Source: DATAQC01 sp038232455 (GTDB taxonomy: Bacteria; Actinomycetota; Acidimicrobiia; Acidimicrobiales; AC-14). Taken from it: a stretch of DNA of 8,685 nt. Below the pieces are notes generated by a model that saw only the letters and a list, made by a program, of their open reading frames with translations, was not told the DNA's origin and made no database searches. Location of the stretch: positions 1 to 8,685 of the forward strand of contig JBBSHU010000119.1 in the NCBI GenBank assembly GCA_038232455.1, written 5' to 3'. The position numbers and the translations under genes are program-made. Shown one piece after another: positions 1-6,818 of the stretch (its first letter is position 1; the number at the start of each line of letters is the position of its first letter).

Positions 1-1500
1 CCTCTTGTCCTGGAACGAACGCAGCTTCTCGGGGATGATGAACAGTGCGGTCGACCCCAGCAGGGCGCCCGTCACCGTGCCCATACCCCCAAGCACCACC
101 GCGGCCACCAACAGGATCGACTCGGCGAACGTGTACGAGTCGGGCGAGACCTGGGTGGTGACGTGGGCGTTCACCGTGCCCGCCACCCCGGCCAGGAAGG
201 CGCCGATGGCGAACGCCAGCAGCTTGAGGCGGACGGTGTCCACACCGCTGGCCGCGGCCGCCACCTCATCCTCGCGGATGGCCACCCACGCCCGTCCGAT
301 GCGGCTGTCGTTCAACCTGGTGAACACCACGATGGCCACGCCCACGAGGACCAGCTCCAGGAAGTAGTAGTTGGCGAACCCGGGTAGCGTCACCCCCAAG
401 AGGCTGTGGGTGTCACCCAGGTTGAACGCGCCGGCCTGGAGGTCGGGGATGCCGGAGATGCCGTTAGGGCCTCGCGTGAGGCCGTCCCAGTTGTTGGCCG
501 TGATGCGGAAGATCTCGCCGAAGCCGAGGGTGACGATGGCCAGGTAGTCGCCCCGTAAGCGCAGCGTGGGTGTGCCGATGACGAGACCGAACACCGCGGC
601 GACGGCGCCACCGAGGAACACCACCAGCAGGAACGGGAGATGGAGGTGCACGGTGGTGAGCGACGCGTTGGCGAACAGGGCCCCGACATAGGCCCCGACG
701 CCGAAGAAGGCGATGTAGCCCAGGTCGAGCAGGCCGGCCAGTCCGACCACCACGTTGAGCCCGATCGCCGCGGCGGCGAAGACACCGATCGACGCGAACA
801 CGCGGACCCAGTAGGCGTTGCCCTGCTGGGTGAAGGGGAACGCCGCGGCTGTGGCCGCGGCCAGCACGATTGTGATCCGGCTGTGGCGACCCGAGAGGGT
901 GGCCAGCCACGAGAAGAGCCCGAGGTAGTGAAGGGCCACGCTGGCTCCGAACACGAAGGCGAGGAACGACACGAACCGGCTCGACTCATTGATCCCGAGT
1001 CCCCACACCACGGTGGCCAGCAAAGTCACCAGGGCGGCGCCGATGGCGGCCATCTCCACCGCCGGCGGCAGCCTGGGCCAGTCAACGTCGCGCTGGCGAT
1101 CGCCGGGAAGGACGCCCGCCCCCGCCGCGGCCAGCGCAGCACCGACGACCGCGAGCCACGCCCCCCAAGCCACCGTGGAGAGCCCGCCGCCCTGCTGGGC
1201 GATCGCCACCACGTTGATGACGGCCACCGCCAGGGCGCCGGCCGCGGCAGCCAGCGCCGCCCGGCGGCGGCCGGCCACGTCGACGAAGACGGGCACTGCG
1301 CCGGCCACCAACACGAGACAGAACAGCCGGGCGCCGCCCGGGAACCCGGCCAGGGTCATCTTGCCGGGAAAGCCGGCGAAGGTGGCCCACGGCGACAGGC
1401 AGCCGATCACCATCGCCACCGCCCCGGCGACGGCCAGGGGCCTGGCCCCCGAGGAGCTTCTCTGGCGCTCAGGCCCGCCGCCGGCGCCCGGGGGGGTCAT
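1..1500 (-). CDS. livM: LivM-type branched-chain amino-acid ABC permease with long N-terminal membrane extension (3' end cut by window edge)
   Basis: This is the second membrane subunit of a branched-chain amino-acid (or related amide/urea-type) ABC importer in the cytoplasmic membrane. I translated the frame by hand: 500 codons run from ATG at 1500 to base 1 without a stop. The LivM core begins near residue 230. It shows GLNVVVGLAGLLDLGYIAFF at 247-266, RLRGDYLAIVTLGFGEI at 314-330, the cytoplasmic ATPase-docking segment WVAIREDEVAAAASG at 405-419, VVLGGMGT at 468-475 and PEKLR at 490-494. Roughly 40 C-terminal residues are probably missing. The first ~230 residues are an extension: helices near 21-36, 59-76, 81-100 and 106-126, a polar link at 130-145, then helices near 147-168, 176-200 and 209-223. 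The first four contain SPWA at 36-39 and an AGFPG pair at 42-46 and 51-55. The start is supported by the ATGA overlap with the livH stop. The substrate is inferred from the family and is not certain. Confidence 0.93.
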   Translation of the reverse strand, partial: MTPPGAGGGPERQRSSSGARPLAVAGAVAMVIGCLSPWATFAGFPGKMTLAGFPGGARLFCLVLVAGAVPVFVDVAGRRRAALAAAAGALAVAVINVVAIAQQGGGLSTVAWGAWLAVVGAALAAAGAGVLPGDRQRDVDWPRLPPAVEMAAIGAALVTLLATVVWGLGINESSRFVSFLAFVFGASVALHYLGLFSWLATLSGRHSRITIVLAAATAAAFPFTQQGNAYWVRVFASIGVFAAAAIGLNVVVGLAGLLDLGYIAFFGVGAYVGALFANASLTTVHLHLPFLLVVFLGGAVAAVFGLVIGTPTLRLRGDYLAIVTLGFGEIFRITANNWDGLTRGPNGISGIPDLQAGAFNLGDTHSLLGVTLPGFANYYFLELVLVGVAIVVFTRLNDSRIGRAWVAIREDEVAAAASGVDTVRLKLLAFAIGAFLAGVAGTVNAHVTTQVSPDSYTFAESILLVAAVVLGGMGTVTGALLGSTALFIIPEKLRSFQDKR

Positions 1501-2414
1501 GCCCGGGCCGCCACCCTCTCGCCGAGCAGGCCGCCGGGGCGCAGGACCAACACCACGATGAGCACCACGAAGGCCCAGACGTCCTTCCACGACGACCCGT
1601 GCGGCACGTACTGGGTGGCCATGGCCTCGACGATGCCCAGCAGAAAGCCGCCCAGAACCGCCCCGCCGATGTTGCCGATGCCGCCGAGCACGGCCGCGGT
1701 GAAGGCCTTGAGGCCGACCAGGAAGCCGATACGGAAGTCGATCTGGCCGAAGCGCATGCCTTGCATCACTCCGGCCACGCCGGCCAGGGCGGCACCGATC
1801 ACGAACGTCAGCACGATCACCCGGTCAATGTCGATGCCCATGAGCCGGGCGGTCTCGGGATCCTGCGACGTGGCCCGCATGGCCTTGCCCATCCTCGTCG
1901 CCTTGACGAACACCTGGAGGGCGATCATCAGCACGATGGCGGTGACGACCACGAAGACCGACACCCACGCGATCGTGACCCCCCCGATGTCGAGGGTGCC
2001 CGTCGAGATCAGGCTGGGGAAGGGCTGTTGGCGCTTGCCGCCCGGGTAGAAGAGCCGGACCACCTCCTGGAGGACGATCGAGACCCCGATGGCGGTGATC
2101 AACGGGGCCAGGCGAGGCGCGTTGCGCAGCGGCCGGTAGGCGAGCCGCTCCATGGCCACGGCCACGGTCACGGCCACGGCGATCGCCACCAACAGCACGG
2201 CGGGAAGCGCCACCCACGGGTTCGAGGTCAGCGACGACGGCAACCAGTACCGGAAGACGGTGAGGCCGCCGAAGGCGCCGACCATGACGATCTCGCCGTG
2301 GGCGAAGTTGATCAGCTGGATGATGCCGTAGACCATCGTGTAGCCCAGGGCGATCAGGGCGTAGGTGGCACCCAGCACGGTGCCGTTCGCCAACTGCTGC
2401 GCGAACTGCCTCAC
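1497..2414 (-). CDS. livH: LivH-type branched-chain amino-acid ABC permease
   Basis: This is the first membrane subunit of the importer, 305 residues, close to the usual LivH length of about 290-310. Sequence marks in order are the N-terminal YALIALGYTMVYGIIQLINF followed by AHGE (18-41), AMERLAYRPLRNAPRLAPLI (87-106), the LivH-type cytoplasmic docking loop MGKAMRATSQDPETARLMGI (175-194), AAVLGGIGNIGGAVLGG (240-256) and the C-terminal LRPGGLLGER (291-300). About eight hydrophobic segments are visible. The chosen start is GTG at 2414, seven bases after the binding-protein stop. It gives VRQFAQQLANGTVLG, which fits the family's QQL-NG start; no ATG lies suitably near. The frame stays open further upstream, but that part runs under the binding-protein gene and encodes Ser/Pro/Thr-rich nonsense. 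Only a weak AAAGG lies upstream, so translation may be coupled to the previous gene. It pairs with LivM, and its stop overlaps the livM start. Confidence 0.95.
   Translation of the reverse strand: MRQFAQQLANGTVLGATYALIALGYTMVYGIIQLINFAHGEIVMVGAFGGLTVFRYWLPSSLTSNPWVALPAVLLVAIAVAVTVAVAMERLAYRPLRNAPRLAPLITAIGVSIVLQEVVRLFYPGGKRQQPFPSLISTGTLDIGGVTIAWVSVFVVVTAIVLMIALQVFVKATRMGKAMRATSQDPETARLMGIDIDRVIVLTFVIGAALAGVAGVMQGMRFGQIDFRIGFLVGLKAFTAAVLGGIGNIGGAVLGGFLLGIVEAMATQYVPHGSSWKDVWAFVVLIVVLVLRPGGLLGERVAARA
2154..2189. repeat. Hexanucleotide repeat inside livH
   Basis: On the plus strand the units are GGCCAC, GGCCAC, GGTCAC, GGCCAC, GGCGAT and CGCCAC: four near-perfect copies and two decayed ones. On the coding strand the unit is GTGGCC, giving an alternating Val-Ala helix (AVAVTVAVA, about residues 80-88 of LivH). 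Gain or loss of a unit would keep the frame and only change helix length by two residues. It may simply be codon bias in a Val/Ala-rich helix. Confidence 0.7.
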
Positions 2415-2421
2415 GGGGTGG

Positions 2422-3663
2422 TCAGCCTTTGAACTCCCCGGTCTTGATGGGCTTGAACTCGCCGTTGTCGACCTTGTTGATGGTGAGGGTCTTGGTGACG
2501 GTGTCGCCGTAGGTGTCGAAGGCGACGGGACCGCTGGCCCCGCTGAAGTTCGCCGCCTGCACGGCGGCAATCTCCGCCTTGCGGACCGTGTCGTTGACCT
2601 TGGTGGCCGATCCCAGGGCGGTGGGAAGGGCGTTGATGATGGTGTTGGCTGCGTCGTAGGCCAGGGCGCCGTAGGGCGAGAAGGGGTCGCTGTACCCGGC
2701 TGCTTGGTAGTCGGCGATGAAAGCCTTGGCCGACTCGAGCTGCTCGGGCGGAGCGCCCACCGAGGTGCCGTAATCGCCGTTGGCTGCTGGGCCCGCGGTC
2801 TTGCCGTAGGTGGTGTCGACGATGCCGTCACCACCCATGATCGGAGCGGGGATCCCCTGGGCCCCGTGGGCCTGGTTGGAGATGAGGCTGGCCTCGGGGT
2901 ATTCGCCGCCGTAGAAGATCAGGTCGGGGTTGAGCGGCTTGATCTTGGTGAGGACGGCCGAAAAGTCCTTGTCGCCCGGGTTGATGGTCTCGGTGGCGAG
3001 CACCTTGCCGCCGTCCTTTTCGAACTGGGCCTTGAACGAGTCGGACAGACCCTGACCGTAAGCCTTCTTGTCGTGGATGACCACCACGTTCTTGGCCGAC
3101 AGGTCGTTGTAGGCGTAGTCGGCCGCAAAGCCGCCCTGGAGGGAGTCGAGGGTGGCCACCCGGAAGTAGTTCTTGTGGGGACGGACGGGTTTGGTCTTGA
3201 AGTCCTGGCCCCGGGTCAGCGTGTCGTTGGTGTTGGCCGGCGAGATCTCGACGATGTTGGCCTTGTCGAGGATTGGGGCCACCTGCAGGGCGACGCTCGA
3301 GTTGTAGGTGCCGACCACGCCGATGACGGCCGGGTCCGAGCTCAGCTTGCTGGCGGCCTGGGCGCCCACGTCGGCCTTGGCTGCGTCGTCCTCGGCCGCC
3401 AGTTCGATCTTCCACCCGGGCACCTTGTTCTGGGCGTTGGCCTGCTTGACGGCCAGGTCGACCGAGTTCTTGATCCCCGTCCCGAACGCCGTGAGGTCGC
3501 CTGAGAGTGGAGCGATGACGCCGATCTTCACGACCTTCGGCGCGTCGCCGGACCCGCTCGTCTCCGACTTGCTGCCACCACACGCGGCAGCCACCAGCAA
3601 CGGCCCAACCATGACCGCCGCCGAAACCCATCGCCTACGACCCGTCCCTCGCACCTGCCTCAT
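2422..3663 (-). CDS. livK: LivJ/LivK-like branched-chain amino-acid binding lipoprotein
   Basis: This is the extracytoplasmic receptor of the importer: a type 1 periplasmic-binding fold protein of 413 residues. The N terminus has basic residues (RRRW at 9-12), a hydrophobic core and a probable lipobox VAAAC ending at Cys28, followed by a Ser/Gly-rich tether. It is therefore likely a membrane-anchored lipoprotein, although Ala at -3 is not the best lipobox residue. The mature domain begins VVKIGVIAPLSG (44-55). It keeps LivJ-like landmarks: GVVGTYNSSVALQVAPIL (115-132), EISPANTNDTLTRG (139-152), DSLQGGFAADY (173-183), VVVIHDKKAYGQGLSDSF (193-210), GDKDFSAVLTKIK (230-242) and FYGGEYPEASLI (250-261). 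ATG at 3663 is preceded by AAAGGGGAG, the best ribosome site in the window. The frame is open far upstream into nuoN, but those residues are Arg/His/Gly-rich and unlike any protein domain. Binding-protein families of this type also bind other ligands, so the exact substrate is open. Assigning livK rather than livJ is arbitrary. Confidence 0.94.
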   Translation of the reverse strand: MRQVRGTGRRRWVSAAVMVGPLLVAAACGGSKSETSGSGDAPKVVKIGVIAPLSGDLTAFGTGIKNSVDLAVKQANAQNKVPGWKIELAAEDDAAKADVGAQAASKLSSDPAVIGVVGTYNSSVALQVAPILDKANIVEISPANTNDTLTRGQDFKTKPVRPHKNYFRVATLDSLQGGFAADYAYNDLSAKNVVVIHDKKAYGQGLSDSFKAQFEKDGGKVLATETINPGDKDFSAVLTKIKPLNPDLIFYGGEYPEASLISNQAHGAQGIPAPIMGGDGIVDTTYGKTAGPAANGDYGTSVGAPPEQLESAKAFIADYQAAGYSDPFSPYGALAYDAANTIINALPTALGSATKVNDTVRKAEIAAVQAANFSGASGPVAFDTYGDTVTKTLTINKVDNGEFKPIKTGEFKG

Positions 3664-3728
3664 GTGGTCTCCCCTTTCGACCTCGCAACTGTGCCACGGC
3701 GGGGTTTGCGGATGCCGAGACCGACCTT
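3664..3728 (-). other. 65-base nuoN to livK intergenic region
   Basis: This is the only non-coding gap of any size here. It separates the complex I genes from the transporter genes, which run the same way. On the minus strand I see no T-tracted hairpin that would serve as an intrinsic terminator, and no convincing -35/-10 pair. Actinobacterial promoters are often weakly conserved, so one cannot be excluded. It contains a 6-base inverted repeat: GGTCTC (plus-strand 3717-3722) near the nuoN stop and GAGACC (plus-strand 3666-3671) partly inside the Shine-Dalgarno site. Whether livK is transcribed from here or by readthrough from nuoN is undetermined. Confidence 0.6.
3669..3677 (-). promoter_or_regulatory. 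Strong Shine-Dalgarno site of the binding-protein gene
   Basis: On the minus strand this reads AAAGGGGAG, five bases before the ATG at 3663 (ACCAC between). It is much better matched to the 16S anti-SD than anything in front of nuoM, nuoN or livH. It fixes the start of the binding-protein gene and suggests this gene begins an independently initiated, highly translated unit, as is usual for ABC binding proteins. Confidence 0.85.
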
Positions 3729-5234
3729 CTACAGACGCAGGACGGTGGCGTGTCTGGCGAAGTCGATGACGTACTGGGGGAAGAAGCCCACGCCCACAGT
3801 GAACAGGACGCAGATGCCGAGGGCCAGGGCCGCGCCGAACGGGATGGCCACGCGGGGCTTCGGGTTCACGTCGGCTTCGGTGTCGGCTTTCTCGCCGCCC
3901 ATGTACATGACGACGATCACCCGGAGGTAGAAGAACGTGGCCACGACGGCCGCCATCATCCCGATGATGGCCAGGGCGTACGAGCGGCTCTGGACGGCGG
4001 CGCCGATCACGTAGAACTTGGCCAGGAACCCGGCGGTGAACGGCACGCCCGCCTGGGCCAACAGGAACGCGGTGAAGGCCAGGGCCAGGCCGGGAGAGCT
4101 CTTGGCCAGGCCCCGGTACGACTCGATGTCGTGGGCGTCGTCGCCCCGTTGGCCGACGAGGGTGACCACGGCGAAGCTCCCCAGCACCATGAACGTGTAG
4201 GCCAGCAGGTAGAACAGCGACCCGGCGATGCCCCGGTCGGTGGCGGCCTGGAGGCCGATGAGCACGTAGCCGGCATGGGTGATCGACGAGTAGGCAAGCA
4301 TGCGCTTCACGTCGGTCTGCACCACGGCCAGCACCGAACCCACCACTAACGACAACACGGCCAGCGTCCACACGATCGGTTGCCAGTCGAGTTGGGCGGT
4401 GGCGAAGGTCGAGAAGAAGATGCGCAACAGGGCGGCGAAGCCCGCGGCCTTGGCCGCCGCAGCCATGAAGCCGGTGACCGGCGTGGGCGAGCCCTGGTAG
4501 ACGTCGGGAGTCCACATGTGGAACGGCACCGCCGCCACCTTGAAGCCCAGGCCCACGAGCAGGAAGGCCACGCCTCCGAGGAACACCCCCTCGGTGAGGG
4601 TCTGCTCCCGCAGGAACTTGGCGATACCTCCGAGGTTGGTCGAGCCGGTGGCGCCGTAGGTGAGGGCCACGCCGTAGAGGAAGAAGGCCGACGAGAACGC
4701 CCCCAGGACGAAGTACTTGATGGCCGCTTCCTGGGACTGGGCCCGGCGCCGGTGATAGCCGGCCATGACGTACAGGGCGATGGAGAGGATCTCCAGGCCG
4801 AGGAACACCACGATGAGATCGTTGGCTGCGGCCATGATGAGGCCTCCGGAAGCGGAGAGCAGCATCAGCACGTAGAACTCCGGGCCTTCCAGGCCCTCCC
4901 GGCGGAGATAGTCGTCGGACAGGAGCGCGCCCAGGATGACGGCGCTGCAGATGATCACCGCGAAGAACACGCTGAAGCCGTCGACGACGAGGGCGTTGGC
5001 CACCGCGGTCGTGGCCTCGCCGTGGCCGCCGCTCACTCTGTGCCAGAGGAAGGCGGTGGACACGAGGGCGCCAACGGCGGTGAGCACGGTGAAGATGGCG
5101 TAGGCGCTGCCCACCCGCCGCCGCCGCAGGAAGGTGCCGCCGGTGAGGAGCACCAGGGCACCGATCACCAGGATCAGCTCGGGGGCGAAGTTGGCGTAGT
5201 CGACCGACGGCAGCTCGAGGGGGGTCTGGGGCAC
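3729..5234 (-). CDS. nuoN: NADH-quinone oxidoreductase subunit N (NuoN)
   Basis: This is an antiporter-like proton-channel subunit of the complex I membrane arm, 501 residues, normal for the family (about 480-530). It has some 14 hydrophobic segments. Glu148 sits in FLGLEILSIALYVMAGY (144-160), the position of the conserved TM5 glutamate. Lys232 sits in FKVAAVPFHMWTPDVYQGSP (231-250), the TM7 lysine. Lys262 is the likely TM8 lysine, His320 lies in YSSITHAGY, and Lys406 in GFLAKFYVI (402-410) is the TM12 lysine. FHMWTPDVYQG separates NuoN from NuoM and NuoL. The start is GTG at 5234, four bases after the nuoM stop; the next methionine is inside the membrane domain. A GGGGCGG stretch upstream is a poor ribosome site, so coupling to nuoM is likely. 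As the last nuo gene it ends the operon, 65 bases before the binding-protein gene. No odd residues or breaks were seen. Confidence 0.97.
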   Translation of the reverse strand: MPQTPLELPSVDYANFAPELILVIGALVLLTGGTFLRRRRVGSAYAIFTVLTAVGALVSTAFLWHRVSGGHGEATTAVANALVVDGFSVFFAVIICSAVILGALLSDDYLRREGLEGPEFYVLMLLSASGGLIMAAANDLIVVFLGLEILSIALYVMAGYHRRRAQSQEAAIKYFVLGAFSSAFFLYGVALTYGATGSTNLGGIAKFLREQTLTEGVFLGGVAFLLVGLGFKVAAVPFHMWTPDVYQGSPTPVTGFMAAAAKAAGFAALLRIFFSTFATAQLDWQPIVWTLAVLSLVVGSVLAVVQTDVKRMLAYSSITHAGYVLIGLQAATDRGIAGSLFYLLAYTFMVLGSFAVVTLVGQRGDDAHDIESYRGLAKSSPGLALAFTAFLLAQAGVPFTAGFLAKFYVIGAAVQSRSYALAIIGMMAAVVATFFYLRVIVVMYMGGEKADTEADVNPKPRVAIPFGAALALGICVLFTVGVGFFPQYVIDFARHATVLRL

Positions 5235-5238
5235 CGGC

Positions 5239-6816
5239 CTACCGCCCCGTCCCGGTCTTGGTGTCGCTGGCGCCCTCGCCGCTGTCGGCGGGGCGGGCCA
5301 CGGGGACGCCCCGGTTCACCGCCGGCTCCCGGTAGTCGGAGTGCTCCTCCACGTGGAGGATCAGGGCGGCGACGGTGGGTTGGATGCGATCGAGCACGGG
5401 CTTGGGATACACGCCCAGGAACACGATGAACCCCAGGAGGGGGGCCATGACCGCCCACTCCCGCCAGGACATCTCGGCGAAGACGGTGTTGGCTCCCTCG
5501 GGCTTGCCCTGGAAGACGCGTTGATAGGCCCAGAGCATGTAGATGGCGGCGAGGATGACACCGGCGGTGGCCACGACCACCCACCAGCGGTGGGTGACGA
5601 ACGTGCCGATGAGCACGAGGAACTCGCCCACGAAGCCGTTGAGGCCGGGAAGCCCGATCGACGAGAGCATGACCAGCATGAACACCCCGGCGAACACCGG
5701 GGCCACCTTCTGGATGCCGCCCAGCTCGGAGATCTGGCGGGTGTGGCGGCGCTCGTAGATCATCCCGACGAGGAGGAAGAGGGCGCCGGTGGAGAGCCCG
5801 TGGTTCACCATCTGCAGCACGCCACCCTGGAGGCCCTGGGTGCTGAGGCCGAAGATCCCCACCACGATGAAGCCCAGGTGGGCCACCGACGAGTAGGCCA
5901 CGAGACGCTTCAGGTCGCGCTGGACGATGGCCACGACTGCGCCGTAGATGATGCCGATGACCCCGAGGGTGAGGAACAGCGGCGCCATGTCGACCACGGC
6001 CTTGGGGAACAGGTAGAGCCCGAAACGCAGGAAGCCGTAGGTGCCCAGCTTCAACAGGATGCCGGCCAGGATCACCGACCCACCGGTGGGCGCCTCGGTG
6101 TGGGCATCGGGGAGCCAGGTGTGAAGCGGGAAGATCGGGACCTTGATGGCGAACGACGCGGCGAAGGCCAGGAACACCCAGCGGGCGGTGTTCTCGGCCA
6201 GCGACTGGTCGCGGGCCAGGGTGACCAGGTCGAAGGTGAGTACCCCGGTGGCCCGCTCGTGCAGGAAGGCCAGCACCAGGATGCCCACGAGCATTAGGGC
6301 CGACCCGGCCATGGTGAAGAGGAAGAACTTGAGCGCGGCGTAGACCCGACGGTCGTAGCCCCAGCCTCCGATCAGGAAGTACATGGGGACGAGCACGATC
6401 TCCCAGAACAAGAAGAACAGGAAGAGGTCAATGGACAGGAAGACGCCGATGCAGCCCGCCTCGAGCAGCAGCATCCACGCCACGTAGCCCTTGTAGTCGC
6501 GGTGCACGGTGGGCCCCACGATGGCGATGGGAAACAGCAGGGTGCTCAACACGACGAGGAAGACGGAGATGCCGTCGATGCCCAGGGTGAACGAGATTCC
6601 CCAGTCGGGGATCCACGCGTGCCGGCTCACCATCTGGAACGTGCCCCGCCCCCCGTCGAACTGGATGAGCATTACCACCCCGATGGCCAGGGCGGCCAGC
6701 GACGCGAGCAGTCCCACCGCCTTGACCAGATCGTCGCGACCCTTGGGCGCGACGGCGGCGGCGGCCGCCCCCGCTGCGGGCACGACTACCAGAGCGGTGA
6801 GATAGGGGAAGGCCAC
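5239..6816 (-). CDS. nuoM: NADH-quinone oxidoreductase subunit M (NuoM)
   Basis: This is the second antiporter-like proton-pumping subunit of complex I, 525 residues. Key sites are all present. Glu139 lies in FFLFWEIVLVPMYFLIGGWG (134-153), the TM5 glutamate. Lys225 lies in IKVPIFPLHTWLPDAHTEAP (224-243), the TM7 lysine and the NuoM fingerprint. Lys256 lies in GILLKLGTYGFLRFGL (252-267). His313 lies in VAYSSVAHLGF (306-316). Glu398 lies in GLNGFVGEFLVL (391-402), where NuoM has Glu in place of the TM12 lysine of NuoN and NuoL. GTG at 6816 starts MAFPYLTALVVVP, two bases after the nuoL stop, and fits the family N terminus. Translation is probably coupled because no good ribosome site is visible. 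The last ~35 residues (491-525) form a polar Gly/Ser/Thr tail after the final helix, slightly longer than the minimal family form. A perfect 16-base palindrome lies within the 3' coding part. Confidence 0.97.
   Translation of the reverse strand: MAFPYLTALVVVPAAGAAAAAVAPKGRDDLVKAVGLLASLAALAIGVVMLIQFDGGRGTFQMVSRHAWIPDWGISFTLGIDGISVFLVVLSTLLFPIAIVGPTVHRDYKGYVAWMLLLEAGCIGVFLSIDLFLFFLFWEIVLVPMYFLIGGWGYDRRVYAALKFFLFTMAGSALMLVGILVLAFLHERATGVLTFDLVTLARDQSLAENTARWVFLAFAASFAIKVPIFPLHTWLPDAHTEAPTGGSVILAGILLKLGTYGFLRFGLYLFPKAVVDMAPLFLTLGVIGIIYGAVVAIVQRDLKRLVAYSSVAHLGFIVVGIFGLSTQGLQGGVLQMVNHGLSTGALFLLVGMIYERRHTRQISELGGIQKVAPVFAGVFMLVMLSSIGLPGLNGFVGEFLVLIGTFVTHRWWVVVATAGVILAAIYMLWAYQRVFQGKPEGANTVFAEMSWREWAVMAPLLGFIVFLGVYPKPVLDRIQPTVAALILHVEEHSDYREPAVNRGVPVARPADSGEGASDTKTGTGR
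5345..5360. repeat. Perfect 16-base palindrome in the nuoM 3' coding region
   Basis: TCCTCCACGTGGAGGA equals its own reverse complement and is centred on CACGTG. It encodes the ILHVEE part of NuoM (residues 486-491), just after the last helix. It has no spacer, so it would suit a dimeric DNA-binding protein better than an RNA hairpin. No function can be shown from the sequence, and chance is a real alternative. Confidence 0.6.
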
Positions 6817-6818
6817 GT

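Noticed and set aside
390..989. Minus-strand open frame of 199 codons inside livM
   Set aside because: Ser/Arg-rich out-of-frame shadow. The true livM frame runs from 1500 to base 1 without a stop.
640..2049. Long plus-strand open frame (469 codons) opposite livM and livH
   Set aside because: It mirrors G/C third positions of the real genes, with Gly/His/Arg/Asp-rich residues and no recognisable domain. The minus strand carries clear permeases.
1497..2834. A 445-codon frame giving LivH a long N-terminal extension
   Set aside because: The extra part is a Ser/Thr/Pro-rich shadow of the binding-protein gene. The family start fits GTG at 2414.
2365..3504. Plus-strand open frame (379 codons) opposite the binding-protein gene, rich in Gly, Val and Leu
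   Set aside because: It is the antisense of a well-supported gene. Its apparent regularity comes from the complement of GC-rich codons; no family match is recognisable.
3664..3728. Intrinsic terminator or tRNA in the nuoN-livK gap
   Set aside because: No stable stem with a T-run on the minus strand and no cloverleaf; too short for a tRNA.
2422..4515. A 697-codon minus-strand open frame that would extend the binding protein far upstream into nuoN
   Set aside because: The added residues are Arg/His/Gly-rich without domain sense and overlap nuoN in another frame. The ATG at 3663 has a strong ribosome site and begins a proper signal peptide.
4380..5429. Plus-strand open frame (349 codons) across the nuoN/nuoM junction
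   Set aside because: Glu/Gly/His-rich antisense shadow spanning two real genes, with no domain features.
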